Positions 7,066-16,714 are shown, numbered from the stretch's first letter. The stretch is 64,000 bases of DNA from an uncultured Rhizobiaceae group bacterium (GCA_947501445.1 CANMVS010000011.1:124001-188000); one strand, 5' to 3'. The notes: generated by a model not told the origin, from the sequence alone. A program made the numbers and translations.

Positions 7066-7173
7066 GTGCAATTCCGGGCAGGCGATGTGCGTGAACGCCT
7101 GACCGGGATTGAAGTGCTTCAAAAGGAGCAGTCAAAGACACTGGAGCGGATATTGAAGGCTGTGGAGAGGTGA
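7066..7173 (+). pseudogene. 3' fragment of a coiled phage gene, copy 2
   Basis: In-frame codons give VQFRAGDVRERLTGIEVLQK and then EQSKTLERILKAVER and TGA. The same ending occurs at 368-464. It looks like the C-terminus of a small coiled phage protein whose N-terminal part is missing. It lies in the same frame as, and just after, the TAG of the Bro-N gene. Confidence 0.45.
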
Positions 7174-7890
7174 ACGGAATTGAATCCGACACTACCAGCA
7201 TAAATATTGCGTTTTTCCTGATTTACATACTTTATTTATTCTAAAGCTTGCCCTCTCCGCAACAACCTTGCCGCCCGCCTTCTGACAGCTCGGTGCATCC
7301 TGCGTAAGGACAGCCACGTCATTTATAGAGCAATGTGTTGCAGACAATTTTTGCGCTGCTTGTGGCGGTGTTGGTGCATGTGTATGCGGTGGTACTGCGG
7401 GCTGCATTTGCTGTGCTGGCACATAGACAATCATTGGCACCATACCGGGAGGAGTTGCCAAGGGCTGTGCTGGCACTGAGAAGCCGCCATGAGGATTAAT
7501 GCCAAAAGTTGGCACTTGTTCTTGGGCCAATATATCTGATTGTGCTTTGGCATTCACAATACCTGCACTACCTGCAATCAGTGCGGCACATAATACCAAT
7601 TTGAGTTTATTCGAGAACATAAATTCAGACCTCTGTATTGTTGATTTGTATAGAGTATAAGCATGAATATATTTAATAATAAAGTATAAAAATATTTATA
7701 GTTATGTTGCGTTGTGTACGTAAATTGAAATACAGGCTTGCAATAGTTCCATTGTCAGGAGTACAAAACAGGAACATGTCGGGGCAACCAACACAGTGCG
7801 GAGAAAGAATGATGACAAATGAGCAAGGGCAGGCGTTCCGCGTTCCGCAACACCGACGTACTTGAAAAGCTCAAAACAGGCAGGGCAGGG
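7083..7890 (+). repeat. diverged ~0.8 kb duplicated block, copy 2
   Basis: Partner of 368-1190, with the same gene-fragment / minus-strand exported protein / CCATTGTCAGGAGTAC order. It lacks the ~100-bp repeat present in copy 1, so it preserves the empty site (around 7738-7748). Confidence 0.7.
7192..7620 (-). CDS. small exported Cys-containing protein, paralogue 2
   Basis: 142 residues with a clear signal peptide (MFSNKLKLVLCAALIAGSAG, then IVNAKA). It has the Pro/Gln/His middle (VYVPAQQMQPAVPPHTHAP) and the conserved THCSINDVAVLTQDAPSC segment, ending with a Cys-containing tail (VCKSGKTQYLCW). Compared with paralogue 1 it has a longer mature N-terminus and an extended C-terminus, so it may be the better preserved form. 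Cysteines in the C-terminal third suggest a disulfide-bonded fold. The function is unknown; it is probably a cargo gene of the prophage duplicated with its flanks. Confidence 0.65.
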   Translation of the reverse strand: MFSNKLKLVLCAALIAGSAGIVNAKAQSDILAQEQVPTFGINPHGGFSVPAQPLATPPGMVPMIVYVPAQQMQPAVPPHTHAPTPPQAAQKLSATHCSINDVAVLTQDAPSCQKAGGKVVAERASFRINKVCKSGKTQYLCW

Positions 7891-8028
7891 GCTGTTGCCG
7901 TTCTGGCAGGCTCACCACCATTCAAAGAACGATATAACAAGGCCCATGCGCTCGTTGAGGCTATTGACGACCTTGCCGAGGATTTGACCGGTGATCGTGA
8001 GTTGTTTTGGGGAGAGGTGCGCAGGTAG
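7819..8028 (+). CDS. small hypothetical protein
   Basis: 69 residues. The C-terminal half (RYNKAHALVEAIDDLAEDLT, then GDRELFWGE) looks like a genuine folded segment seen in small rhizobial phage/plasmid hypotheticals, while the N-terminus is basic and may be out of its original frame. No good ribosome site precedes the ATG. The tail of the duplicated block covers its start. It could be a fragment of a longer gene whose N-terminal part is frameshifted. Confidence 0.35.
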   Translation: MSKGRRSAFRNTDVLEKLKTGRAGAVAVLAGSPPFKERYNKAHALVEAIDDLAEDLTGDRELFWGEVRR

Positions 8029-8030
8029 GT

Positions 8031-8429
8031 TTAACACCAGGGCTTGCGTTTACCTTCCCACGGGCGCGCAAGTCCTTCCTCAATGAGGATTGCGCCAAAG
8101 TCTCGGCCATCTACCACGATAACGGCCAGCGTGCGGCCGTACCGATCCGTCATCCTGCCGGTATCCGGATCGCCTCGAACAATCTCAAAATTCCCATCAC
8201 CCAACAATTCAACAGCACGTTCCTTTGCATCGAGCGCCAGCTTTAACTCAGCGTCACATTTGTGGCCTCTGATTTCGGCTGTGTCTATGTTGGCTATCCG
8301 GATTTTCTCACCATCAACATGAACGGTGTCGCCGTCGATGACGCGAATATCTGCGGCCTATGATGGGTTGGCAATGCAGATGGCCATTGCGATAGCTGTG
8401 AAAAGACAATGTGCAAACTGAAGTATCAT
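8031..8429 (-). pseudogene. exported thermonuclease-like (SNase) gene with in-frame TAG
   Basis: Reading from the ATG at 8429 gives a signal peptide (MILQFAHCLFTAIAMAICIA, then NPS), a TAG codon at 8358-8360, then a complete staphylococcal-nuclease-like domain. That domain reads ADIRVIDGDTVHVDGEKIRI, then NIDTAEIRGHKC, TDRYGRTLAVIV and ARPWEGKRKPWC, with TAA at 8031-8033. SNase proteins are exported phosphodiesterases that degrade DNA and RNA using Asp, Arg and Glu of the IDGDT, TAEI and DRYGRT regions, all visible here. The TAG is codon 24, exactly at the predicted signal-peptide junction, so the mature domain is intact but cannot be made with its signal unless TAG is read through. The start overlaps the stop of the upstream gene (ATGA), implying co-transcription. 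Confidence 0.75.
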
Positions 8430-8857
8430 GCAGCATGAAACTCGAAATTGGAGCTCATTTCAGATATACGAGCAAAATTGAGTTTCTCGACCTCAATCCT
8501 CTGTTCCTGTAATTCTCTAACCAAATTGGGCAACGCTCTCCTGGATAATGGCCGCCAGCTACCCCAGCCAATCCCATAGGCTCCATCTGGGTGGCTGCCA
8601 GGCAATTCAGTGCCATCGTCTGGAATTATCACCAGCATACTGACATCTGGAATGAACAGCGGTTCATTGGGGTTGTTGATGCGCCTCATTAAAGCAGGTG
8701 ACAAACCCATACCTCTGTGATTTGGCAGTTCCACTGACAGCAATATTTCATAGCTGGTTGCAGTGTCGGTTTGCGGCTTGTGAAGTCTCTTGATTTTGGC
8801 TTCGGGAAGATTGCGTGTGACATAATTTTTAAAAGCGTTGAGCATTCTATAGTTCAC
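8426..8857 (-). CDS. hypothetical protein upstream of nuclease
   Basis: 143 residues, soluble, with no recognised domain. It contains segments YEILLSVELPNHRGMGLSP and IPDDGTELPGSHPDGAYGIG and a helical C-terminus (RELQEQRIEVEKLNFAR). Its stop overlaps the nuclease start by four bases, so the two formed an operon. No signal peptide or membrane helix is visible. The name stays hypothetical. Confidence 0.55.
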   Translation of the reverse strand: MNYRMLNAFKNYVTRNLPEAKIKRLHKPQTDTATSYEILLSVELPNHRGMGLSPALMRRINNPNEPLFIPDVSMLVIIPDDGTELPGSHPDGAYGIGWGSWRPLSRRALPNLVRELQEQRIEVEKLNFARISEMSSNFEFHAA

Positions 8858-8952
8858 AATTTGATTTCAGGTTGGTTGTACCGTAAATCGAATTCGTTTT
8901 AAAATTGCTAAAGCAGACATTGAAATACCGTATGAACTGCCGACGCATTGCA

Positions 8953-9198
8953 TTATTCCATTTCAGCGACTTCTCCCGCCTGAAATAAAACTTCTGGCTC
9001 GCCATATTCACCGAGATTTGGGTCCGCTGTTCGCGCCCAGGCGATGACACCAATATGCTTGTTGGATAGTTCCTTTGCCATGCGAACCGCGCGCTCTGCG
9101 CTATCGAATTGCATTGGTTCGATTGCCGCGATCAAATCACCAGCTTCGGGATCTGGATCAAAGGCCATAACAACAATCAGGTGTGTCGGTGTGGCCAT
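8953..9198 (-). CDS. conserved small rhizobial hypothetical protein
   Basis: 81 residues from the ATG at 9198 (MATPTHLIVVMAFDPDPEAG); an in-frame ATG 18 bases upstream is less like the family start. The C-terminus (ADPNLGEYGEPEVLFQAGEV, then AEME) matches a short conserved hypothetical frequently found in rhizobial genomes near phage or plasmid genes, recognised from memory. Between its start and serC there is no further gene. The function is unknown. Confidence 0.65.
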   Translation of the reverse strand: MATPTHLIVVMAFDPDPEAGDLIAAIEPMQFDSAERAVRMAKELSNKHIGVIAWARTADPNLGEYGEPEVLFQAGEVAEME

Positions 9199-9371
9199 TG
9201 CTTTGCTCTCCCACAATATGAACAGAATGAGAACGCCAATCGATCACTGCGCCAATGGTGTGTCAATTTTACCTGCATGTTCACGCCTCGTTCTGCACAA
9301 CGCTGCAAGTGCCTGCAAGAAAGTTGACCGCAGGACCATTGCATACTTGCCCTTTGCAAATCTTTGCGCTA

Positions 9372-9429
9372 TCTGCCGCCGTGGGACACCCCTCCCCAAC
9401 GAGGGGCAACTATCTGGAAGGATAGCCAC
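9372..9429 (+). ncRNA. serC leader RNA
   Basis: It holds two hairpins: CCCCTC-CCCAAC-GAGGGG at 9389-9406, and CTATC-TGGAAG-GATAG at 9410-9425. The second contains the Shine-Dalgarno sequence GGAAGGA of serC. This is the known architecture of the alphaproteobacterial serC leader motif, in which the last stem sequesters the ribosome site. It probably controls serC translation; the ligand or signal is not established. Confidence 0.8.
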
Positions 9430-10605
9430 ATGACAGATACGACCAAACCGGACATTCGTCCGGCGAATCCCCGTTTTTCTTCTGGTCCTTGCACCAAGCG
9501 TCCCGGTTGGACGCCTGACGTTCTGTGTGATGCCGCCCTTGGCCGCTCGCACAGAGCCAGGATTGGCAAGGGCAAACTCAAACAGGCAATTGATCAGACG
9601 CGTGCCATACTTGGTGTGCCTGATGATTACCGTATCGGCATTGTGCCGGCGTCGGATACCGGTGCCGTTGAAATGGCCCTTTGGTCAATGCTTGGCCAGC
9701 GCGGTGTCCAAATGGTTGCCTGGGAATCCTTTGGCGCCGGATGGGTTTCAGACGTTGTGAAGCAACTCAGGCTTGACGATGTCAAAACGCTGGAAGCCGA
9801 ATACGGATTGCTGCCCGATCTTGACAGCATTGAATTTGACCGCGATGTCGTCTTCACCTGGAACGGCACCACATCCGGTGTGCGCGTTCGTGATGGTTCC
9901 TTCATCCCGGCTGACCGTGAAGGCCTGACAATTTGTGATGCAACATCTGCTGCATTTGCGCAGGATCTGCCTTTCGATAAACTCGATGTTGTGACTTTTT
10001 CCTGGCAGAAGGTGCTTGGCGGTGAGGGTGGCCATGGGGTCATCGTTCTCAGCCCGCGTGCTGTAGAGCGCCTGGAGACCTATGTTCCCGCTTGGCCGTT
10101 GCCGAAAATTTTTCGCATGACGAAGGGCGGCAAGTTGATTGAGGGCATTTTTGAAGGTGCCACGATCAACACACCTTCCATGCTTTGCGTAGAAGACTAT
10201 CTGGACGCACTTGGCTGGGCACAGGATATTGGTGGTCTGCCATCCCTGATCAGGCGGGCGGATACGAACGCACAAATCATTGCTGATTTTGTTGACCGAA
10301 CGCCATGGATTGATTTTCTGGCCGTTGACCCGGCGACCCGCTCGAACACGTCCGTTTGCCTGAAAATAGTTGATCCGCACGTTACCGGGCTTGATGATGA
10401 TGCCCAGGCAGCATTTGCAAAAAACATTGCCGCATTGCTTGAGAAAGAAGGCGTTGCGCTTGATGTGGGCGGTTATCGCGATGCGCCGGCAGGTCTGCGC
10501 ATATGGACCGGTGCTACGGTAGAAACATCCGATGTCGTGGCATTGATGCCATGGCTTGAATGGGCCTTTCAGCACCATTGGCAGGCACTCAAGGCCGCCG
10601 CCTGA
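9430..10605 (+). CDS. serC: phosphoserine aminotransferase
   Basis: 391 residues. It converts 3-phosphohydroxypyruvate and glutamate to phosphoserine and 2-oxoglutarate in serine biosynthesis, and also serves pyridoxal phosphate synthesis. The PLP-binding lysine is K194 in [15 protein letters not shown], and the N-terminus ([16 protein letters not shown]) is typical of the alphaproteobacterial form. The ATG at 9430 is chosen because the GGAAGGA of the serC leader lies at the right distance; upstream codons belong to the leader. It is followed in the same direction by serA, the next enzyme-coding gene of the pathway, after 136 bases. Confidence 0.95.
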   Translation: MTDTTKPDIRPANPRFSSGPCTKRPGWTPDVLCDAALGRSHRARIGKGKLKQAIDQTRAILGVPDDYRIGIVPASDTGAVEMALWSMLGQRGVQMVAWESFGAGWVSDVVKQLRLDDVKTLEAEYGLLPDLDSIEFDRDVVFTWNGTTSGVRVRDGSFIPADREGLTICDATSAAFAQDLPFDKLDVVTFSWQKVLGGEGGHGVIVLSPRAVERLETYVPAWPLPKIFRMTKGGKLIEGIFEGATINTPSMLCVEDYLDALGWAQDIGGLPSLIRRADTNAQIIADFVDRTPWIDFLAVDPATRSNTSVCLKIVDPHVTGLDDDAQAAFAKNIAALLEKEGVALDVGGYRDAPAGLRIWTGATVETSDVVALMPWLEWAFQHHWQALKAAA

Positions 10606-10741
10606 CTGTAAGATTACTGACACCGTGACCACAGGGGCCGCATTGATGCGGCTCAATTTCCGATAACAGGCGCCGTCAAACATATTGCAGCAATATGAGC
10701 TGAGACCCTGTCGCCCAAAAATTTCCCAAAGGAGGCCTTCA
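10606..10741 (+). promoter_or_regulatory. serC-serA intercistronic region with hairpins
   Basis: GCCGCA-TTGA-TGCGGC (10637-10652) forms a compact hairpin, and CATATTGC-AGCAATATG (10680-10696) is a second inverted repeat. AAAGGAGG precedes the serA ATG. The hairpins could adjust mRNA stability or partial termination between the two genes. Confidence 0.4.
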
Positions 10742-12337
10742 ATGGCACCGCGTGTACTTGTATCCGACAAACTTTCTGAAACCGCCGTCCAGATATTCCG
10801 CGATCGCGGTGTTGATGTCGATTTTCTCCCAGATGTTGGCAAGGACAAGGAAAAACTCCTTGATATCATTGATCAATATGATGGATTGGCCATTCGCTCA
10901 GCCACCAAGGCAACGGCGAAGCTGATTGAAAAGGCCAGCCGGTTGAAGGTTATTGGCCGGGCCGGTATCGGTGTTGACAATGTCGACATACCTGCCGCGT
11001 CGCGTCGCGGTATCATTGTCATGAATACGCCGTTTGGAAATTCCATCACCACGGCCGAGCACGCAATTTCGCTGATGATGGCCGTTGCCCGCCAGATACC
11101 GGCTGCAGACACATCAACCCAGAACGGTAAGTGGGAAAAATCCAAATTCATGGGTGTCGAAATAACCGGCAAGACCCTGGGTGTGATCGGCTGCGGCAAT
11201 ATCGGTTCAATCGCGGCAGCGCGCGGCATCGGACTTAAAATGCGCGTTATCGCATTTGATCCGTTTCTGTCAGCGGACCGGGCGGAAGAAATCGGTGTTG
11301 AAAAGGTCGATCTGGACGAGCTGCTTGCCCGCTCGGACTTTATAACGCTGCACGTTCCACTGACCGACAAAACCCGCAACATCATCAACGCTGACGCCAT
11401 TGCAAAAATGAAAACGGGTGTGCGGATCATCAATTGCGCACGCGGTGGGCTTGTCGTTGAAGCCGATGTTGCAGAGGCCATCAAGTCCGGCAAGGTTGCC
11501 GGTGCAGGATTTGATGTATTCGAAGTGGAACCGGCACAAAACAGCCCGCTGTTTGGCCTGCCAAATGTGGTTTGTACGCCGCATCTTGGAGCCTCGACAA
11601 ATGAAGCACAGGAAAACGTTGCTTTGCAGGTTGCCGAACAGATGTCAGATTATCTGATCAAGGGCGCTGTTACCAATGCGATCAACATGCCCTCCATCAG
11701 TGCAGAAGAAGCACCACGGCTCAAACCGTTCGTAAAGCTTGCCGAGGTGCTTGGCTCCTTTGTGGGGCAGGTGACGGAAAGTGCCATAAAGGAAGTGGAA
11801 ATTCTGTATGATGGTTCAACCGCTCAAATGAACACCAGGGCCCTGACCAGTGCCATTCTGGCTGGCCTCATTCGCCCACAGGTTGCGGATGTGAATATGG
11901 TTTCGGCGCCGATCATGGTGAAGGAGCGCGGTATTATCCTGTCGGAAGCCCGACGGGACAAATCCGGCGTGTTTGACGGTTACATCAAATTGACGGTCAA
12001 TACGGACAACCAGACCCGCACGATTGCCGGCACATGTTTTTCCGATGGAAAACCACGGTTCATCCAAATCAAGGGGATCAATCTGGATGCCGAAGTTGGT
12101 GCCAATATGGTCTATACAACCAATGAGGATGCGCCAGGGATCATCGGCCTGCTGGGCACGGTCTTTGGTGAAGCAGGTGTCAATATTGCCAACTTCTCTC
12201 TCGGCCGCAACCAACCGGGCGGTGACGCAATCGCGCTGCTTTATGTGGATGCGCCTGTCGATGAGTCGGTGCTTGATATTGTTCGTCAAAATGAGGAAAT
12301 CCAGTCCGCAAAACCTCTGGTGTTTGACGTCATGTAG
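10742..12337 (+). CDS. serA: D-3-phosphoglycerate dehydrogenase
   Basis: 531 residues, the length of the long (type I) enzyme. It oxidises 3-phosphoglycerate with NAD+ as the first step of serine synthesis. The NAD-binding motif is GCGNIGS at 150-156; the catalytic residues R234 (CARGG), E263 and H281 (TPHLGAST) are present. The middle region is an allosteric substrate-binding segment, and the C-terminal ACT domain starts near 459. The ATG at 10742 has AAAGGAGG upstream. Co-directional with serC. Confidence 0.95.
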   Translation: MAPRVLVSDKLSETAVQIFRDRGVDVDFLPDVGKDKEKLLDIIDQYDGLAIRSATKATAKLIEKASRLKVIGRAGIGVDNVDIPAASRRGIIVMNTPFGNSITTAEHAISLMMAVARQIPAADTSTQNGKWEKSKFMGVEITGKTLGVIGCGNIGSIAAARGIGLKMRVIAFDPFLSADRAEEIGVEKVDLDELLARSDFITLHVPLTDKTRNIINADAIAKMKTGVRIINCARGGLVVEADVAEAIKSGKVAGAGFDVFEVEPAQNSPLFGLPNVVCTPHLGASTNEAQENVALQVAEQMSDYLIKGAVTNAINMPSISAEEAPRLKPFVKLAEVLGSFVGQVTESAIKEVEILYDGSTAQMNTRALTSAILAGLIRPQVADVNMVSAPIMVKERGIILSEARRDKSGVFDGYIKLTVNTDNQTRTIAGTCFSDGKPRFIQIKGINLDAEVGANMVYTTNEDAPGIIGLLGTVFGEAGVNIANFSLGRNQPGGDAIALLYVDAPVDESVLDIVRQNEEIQSAKPLVFDVM

Positions 12338-12534
12338 CGTCAAGCGGCAATTTGCTGTTGTGTTTGCGGGTCTTTATGAAAATATTTGTACCGCAGAGCC
12401 AGTATTTTGCCCTTGTCGCGCCATTCAGGTGCGTATTTTGCATGGCAGCGATTTCCCTTGGAATTAACTTGCGCTATAGATGCGCGGGTTTGAAACACAG
12501 GTGGTGAAAATCACCGTATCGGCAAGGGGAACAC

Positions 12535-13833
12535 ATGACGAATGTCGTGGTGGTCGGCTCTCAATGGGGCGACGAAGGCAAGGGTAAGATTGTTGACTGG
12601 TTATCAGAGCGCGCAGATGTGGTTGTGCGTTTTCAAGGCGGGCATAATGCCGGCCACACACTGGTCATTGATGGTATCAGTTACAAATTGTCGTTGCTGC
12701 CTTCGGGTGTTGTACGCGAGGGAAAGCTGGCGGTCATTGGCAACGGTGTTGTAATCGATCCCCATGCGCTGCTTGCAGAGATTGATCGATTGGCAAAACA
12801 GGGTGTCGCGGTCTCTCCCGAGAACCTGCGCATTGCGGACAACGCAACACTCATATTGTCCCTGCATCGCGAGCTGGACGGTATTCGCGAGGATGCTGCT
12901 TCCAATTCCGGCACAAAAATTGGCACCACGCGCCGTGGCATCGGTCCTGCTTATGAAGACAAGGTTGGTCGCCGCGCCGTTCGTGTCATGGATCTTGCCA
13001 ATATGGAAACCCTGCCAGCCAAAATTGACCGGTTGCTGACGCACCATAATGCATTGCGCCGTGGTCTTGGTCAGGAAGAAGTTGCGCATGCGACCATCAT
13101 GAACGAATTGAAGGACGTCGCCGGTCGCATCCTGCCGTTCCGTGAGACAGTATGGCGGCTGCTCGATGAAAAACGCCGCAAAGGCAAACGGATCCTCTTT
13201 GAAGGTGCACAGGGAACGCTGCTGGATATCGACCATGGCACCTACCCATTTGTGACATCGTCCAATACGGTCGCTGGCCAGGCCGCCGCAGGGTCCGGCA
13301 TGGGACCCGGGTCTGTAGGGTATGTGCTTGGTATCACCAAGGCCTATACAACGCGCGTCGGAGAAGGTCCGTTTCCAACCGAACAGGACAATGAAGTTGG
13401 CCAGTTTCTGGGAGAAAAGGGCCACGAGTTTGGCACAGTCACCGGGCGTAAACGGCGTTGCGGATGGTTTGATGCCGTTTTGGTGCGTCAGGCGGTTGCG
13501 ACCAATGGCATCACCGGCATTGCACTGACCAAACTGGATGTTCTTGACGGCCTTGACGAGTTGAAGATTTGTGTCGGCTACCGGCTGGATGACGAAGAAA
13601 TGGACTTTCTTCCAGCCAGCCAGGGGCAGCAGGCGCGCGTTGTGCCTGTTTATGAGACACTTGAAGGCTGGAAAGGCTCAACGGTTGGGGCCAGAAGCTG
13701 GAACGACCTGCCTGCTCAGGCTGTTAAATATGTGCGTCACATTGAAGAGCTTATTGGTGCACCGGTGGCTCTATTGTCCACCAGTCCCGAACGGGACGAC
13801 ACAATCCTTGTGACAGACCCGTTTGAAGACTAG
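12535..13833 (+). CDS. purA: adenylosuccinate synthetase
   Basis: 432 residues. It joins IMP and aspartate using GTP to make adenylosuccinate in AMP synthesis. The signature [11 protein letters not shown] (8-18) includes the catalytic D13, and H41 in GGHNAGHT is the partner residue. [14 protein letters not shown] in the C-terminal part is also typical. The gene stands alone, ~200 bases after serA; GGGGAACAC precedes the ATG. Confidence 0.97.
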   Translation: MTNVVVVGSQWGDEGKGKIVDWLSERADVVVRFQGGHNAGHTLVIDGISYKLSLLPSGVVREGKLAVIGNGVVIDPHALLAEIDRLAKQGVAVSPENLRIADNATLILSLHRELDGIREDAASNSGTKIGTTRRGIGPAYEDKVGRRAVRVMDLANMETLPAKIDRLLTHHNALRRGLGQEEVAHATIMNELKDVAGRILPFRETVWRLLDEKRRKGKRILFEGAQGTLLDIDHGTYPFVTSSNTVAGQAAAGSGMGPGSVGYVLGITKAYTTRVGEGPFPTEQDNEVGQFLGEKGHEFGTVTGRKRRCGWFDAVLVRQAVATNGITGIALTKLDVLDGLDELKICVGYRLDDEEMDFLPASQGQQARVVPVYETLEGWKGSTVGARSWNDLPAQAVKYVRHIEELIGAPVALLSTSPERDDTILVTDPFED

Positions 13834-14034
13834 TATCTGCAAACCGAGGTTCCTGGCTGTTCATTTTGGGGCGTGATGGACAGCGAATTGAAGGCAGGTG
13901 CTGTCAGCAGCAAGTGTTGGCGCAGAATTAGGATTGAAAATTTTTCACATTCTTTTCTATGGTGAAGAATTCCTTAATCTTACTGCGCCATTGTTGCCGC
14001 CAGCCCAAGCAAGCAGAGTGTACAGAGCGATTAC

Positions 14035-15564
14035 ATGGTGGATTTTGTAGCAGTTATTCAAAAAGCTGTAGACGGGTTGAGCGACAATACCCCGGAAATG
14101 CGTGAGAAGGTCTATGAAAAGGCCCGCGCAGCCATTGGTCGCCAATTGGATAATATCAATCCTCCTGTCAGCAGTTCAGTCCGCCAAAAGCAGATGGAAC
14201 GGCTTGAAGAGGCCATTGACGAAATTGAAGACAGAAATGCCGAAGCACTGCCCGAAATAGATGATGATGTCTTTGCCGATATCCTGGCAGACGAGCAGGC
14301 AGGCGAACAGGGCGAGGAAGCTTTCGCAGATCACTATGAGGATCGCGAAGCAGAACCGATGCGCGAACCTGAGATCGACGACTATGCCGAGCCGCAGATG
14401 GATGTCGACGACCATCTGCCGGTCGATGGCCCGGAAATGGATGTTGAACCGGAAATTAATCGCGGTGGTTTTGGTGATGTCAGCGTTGACGGTTCAATAA
14501 ATGGTCAGCCGCGTGGTCTGGGCGGACAGAACGCCGCACGATATGCAGAACCGGCGCGTTCGCGTCGCGGTGGTGTCATTCTGATTATTATTATCGTCCT
14601 GATAATTGTGATTGGCGGATTTGCAGGGGTCTGGGCCTACCGGGACAAAATTTCATCAATGGTGTTTACGCCGTCATCAGATAATACCAGCTTAACAACC
14701 AATACGAATTCTGCGGCTGAAGAACCTGTGGCAAATACTGAGCCGGCAAAGGTTGATCAGCCATCAGGCGATGCGCTTTCACAGGGCCAGCCAAATTCCA
14801 CAAAATTCACCCAAAGACTGTTGTCTGACGGTTCGGAAATTGATGTCGGACCGGCAGAAGGCACCCAAGGGGCAACCACTGCTGAAGGTAAATCTGTAGC
14901 AGCGCTCGATACCTCACAACCGGCCGCACCTGCGACAGCAGACACACCGGTTGCAAACCAACCCCAATCATTGCAGGACACAACGGCAGCGCCCGTCGTT
15001 GGGCAAAAAATGTTCCTCTATGAGGAGCGTCTTGGCCAACAGGCACCGACGGCAGAACAGGGAACCGTGGTCTGGAGCATCGTGCGCGAATCGCCAGGTG
15101 ACAACCAGCCGCCGGAACCTGCCATTCAGGCGCAGATTGATGTGCCAGCCAAAGGCATAAGCGCAATCATGACAATCAAACGCAATGGGGACCAGTCATT
15201 ACCGGCCAGTCATCTGATTGAGATTGTTTTTGTTCTGGCAGACGCGTTTGATGGCAGTGGAATCGATGCCGTGCAGAATTTTGCCATGAAGCCGACGGAG
15301 CAGGAGACGGGCGATTCACTTATCGCCGTTCCTGCCAAGATCACCGATAGTTTCTTCATGATCGCGCTCAATGATTACAGTGAGGCCGTGGAACTCAACT
15401 TGCGGCTGCTGCAGGAGCGTAACTGGATTGACCTGCCCGTCAGCTACGGCAACGGACGACGCGCCCTGCTGACGATGGAAAAGGGCACAACCGGTGCGGA
15501 AGTGTTCGATCAGGTCATTCGGGCCTGGCAGGCCCGCACTGCTGACACCAGCAGCGCGCAATAA
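14035..15564 (+). CDS. conserved rhizobial single-pass membrane protein
   Basis: 509 residues. The N-terminal ~100 residues are helical (VIQKAVDGLSDNTPEMREKV), followed by an acidic low-complexity stretch, one membrane helix (about 180-201), a disordered Pro/Ala/Thr-rich periplasmic linker (about 205-320) and a folded C-terminal domain ending EVFDQVIRAWQAR. Rhizobiales genomes carry a similar protein between purA and rpoH; its role is not established. The layout is that of an envelope protein with cytoplasmic and periplasmic parts. The ribosome site is weak. Confidence 0.75.
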   Translation: MVDFVAVIQKAVDGLSDNTPEMREKVYEKARAAIGRQLDNINPPVSSSVRQKQMERLEEAIDEIEDRNAEALPEIDDDVFADILADEQAGEQGEEAFADHYEDREAEPMREPEIDDYAEPQMDVDDHLPVDGPEMDVEPEINRGGFGDVSVDGSINGQPRGLGGQNAARYAEPARSRRGGVILIIIIVLIIVIGGFAGVWAYRDKISSMVFTPSSDNTSLTTNTNSAAEEPVANTEPAKVDQPSGDALSQGQPNSTKFTQRLLSDGSEIDVGPAEGTQGATTAEGKSVAALDTSQPAAPATADTPVANQPQSLQDTTAAPVVGQKMFLYEERLGQQAPTAEQGTVVWSIVRESPGDNQPPEPAIQAQIDVPAKGISAIMTIKRNGDQSLPASHLIEIVFVLADAFDGSGIDAVQNFAMKPTEQETGDSLIAVPAKITDSFFMIALNDYSEAVELNLRLLQERNWIDLPVSYGNGRRALLTMEKGTTGAEVFDQVIRAWQARTADTSSAQ

Positions 15565-15645
15565 GCCGGGCCGAGCACAATAAGAAAGATCAATGCGGAT
15601 AATTGTATCCTGTGCGATGATGTGCCAGGTTTTGTTTTAATTCAC

Positions 15646-15674
15646 ATCTGGCAGCGGATACGCCGCCGCCAGAT
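15646..15674. terminator. convergent hairpin between membrane protein and rpoH
   Basis: ATCTGGC and GCCAGAT pair around a GC-rich loop, followed by TTTAAAT. It lies between two convergent genes and could serve both. Confidence 0.5.
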
Positions 15675-15697
15675 TTAAATATCAGCCGCAGGAAATC

Positions 15698-16600
15698 CTA
15701 GGATTCTACGACCTGGACACTGTGTGCCCGGTCGTGGGCTGTTTTGCGGACGGCGTTTTGCACCTTCTCAAAAGCACGCACCTCAATCTGCCGCACACGC
15801 TCTCGGCTGATGTCAAATTCACCGGATAGCTCTTCCAGCGTCAGGGGATCCTCTGACAGGCGGCGTGCCTTGAATATGCGTTTTTCGCGGTCATTCAACA
15901 CATCCATGGCGGATGCCAACATGCCCCGGCGGTCCTCCAGCTCATCCTGTTGGATCAGCATGGTTTCCTGGTTTTCGCTATCGTCAACCAGCCAGTCCTG
16001 CCACTGCCCTGATTCTCCTTCTGCAGCCTTGATGGGTGCGTTGAGAGACGCGTCACCGGAAAGCCGCCGGTTCATGGACACGACTTCCTCTTCGCTGACA
16101 TTCAGTTTTGTGGCAATCTCGGTCACCTGTTCAGGGCGCAGATCACCATCTTCCAAGGCCTGAATTTTACCCTTGAGCTTGCGCAGGTTGAAAAACAGCC
16201 GCTTCTGATTGGCTGTGGTTCCCATTTTAACGAGCGACCACGACCGCAGGACATATTCCTGAATCGACGCCTTGATCCACCACATGGCATAGGTGGCCAA
16301 ACGAAAGCCCCGTTCGGGATCAAATTTCTTGACGGCCTGCATGAGACCGACGTTGCCTTCCGAGATGACTTCGCCAATGGGCAGACCATAGCCGCGGTAA
16401 CCCATGGCGATTTTGGCAACAAGCCTCAAATGGCTGGTTACAAGCTGATGTGCAGCACCGGTATCTTCATGCTCGCTATAGCGTTTTGCGAGCATATATT
16501 CCTGCTGCGGTTCCAACATTGGAAAGCGGCGGATTTCTTCAAGATAACGGTTAAGTCCGCCTTTTCCGGCAGAAATGGTAGGTAAAGAGCTTCGGGCCAT
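15698..16600 (-). CDS. rpoH: RNA polymerase sigma-32 (heat shock) factor
   Basis: 300 residues. It directs RNA polymerase to heat-shock promoters. Sigma regions 2 and 4 are clear: GNVGLMQAVKKFDPERGFRL, then TYAMWWIKASIQEYVL, and FDISRERVRQIEVRAFEK. The RpoH box QKRLFFNLRKL (132-142) separates it from other sigma factors. The ATG at 16600 has GGGGGTG upstream; a longer reading to 16681 is not family-like. It is convergent with the gene at 14035. Confidence 0.95.
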   Translation of the reverse strand: MARSSLPTISAGKGGLNRYLEEIRRFPMLEPQQEYMLAKRYSEHEDTGAAHQLVTSHLRLVAKIAMGYRGYGLPIGEVISEGNVGLMQAVKKFDPERGFRLATYAMWWIKASIQEYVLRSWSLVKMGTTANQKRLFFNLRKLKGKIQALEDGDLRPEQVTEIATKLNVSEEEVVSMNRRLSGDASLNAPIKAAEGESGQWQDWLVDDSENQETMLIQQDELEDRRGMLASAMDVLNDREKRIFKARRLSEDPLTLEELSGEFDISRERVRQIEVRAFEKVQNAVRKTAHDRAHSVQVVES

Positions 16601-16684
16601 AACAGCACCCCCCGTTTTTTGATTGTGGCTCCCTCTTGGAGGCAAGCCCACCGTGCCCTTTGTATTCAAGACACATTCCACTCA

Positions 16685-16714
16685 CAAATAGTTACGAAAA
16701 ATGGCGATATCAAG
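16685..16714 (-). promoter_or_regulatory. candidate rpoH promoter
   Basis: On the minus strand CTTG is followed after 17 bases by AACTATTTG, roughly the alphaproteobacterial heat-shock or housekeeping pattern. Only one strand-specific match by eye, so low confidence. Confidence 0.25.

Noticed and set aside
9748-10869. 373-residue frame on the minus strand over serC
   Set aside because: It is antisense to a confident serC gene, has no family pattern, and its composition is that of a shadow frame.
12604-13425. 273-residue minus-strand frame
   Set aside because: Antisense to purA.
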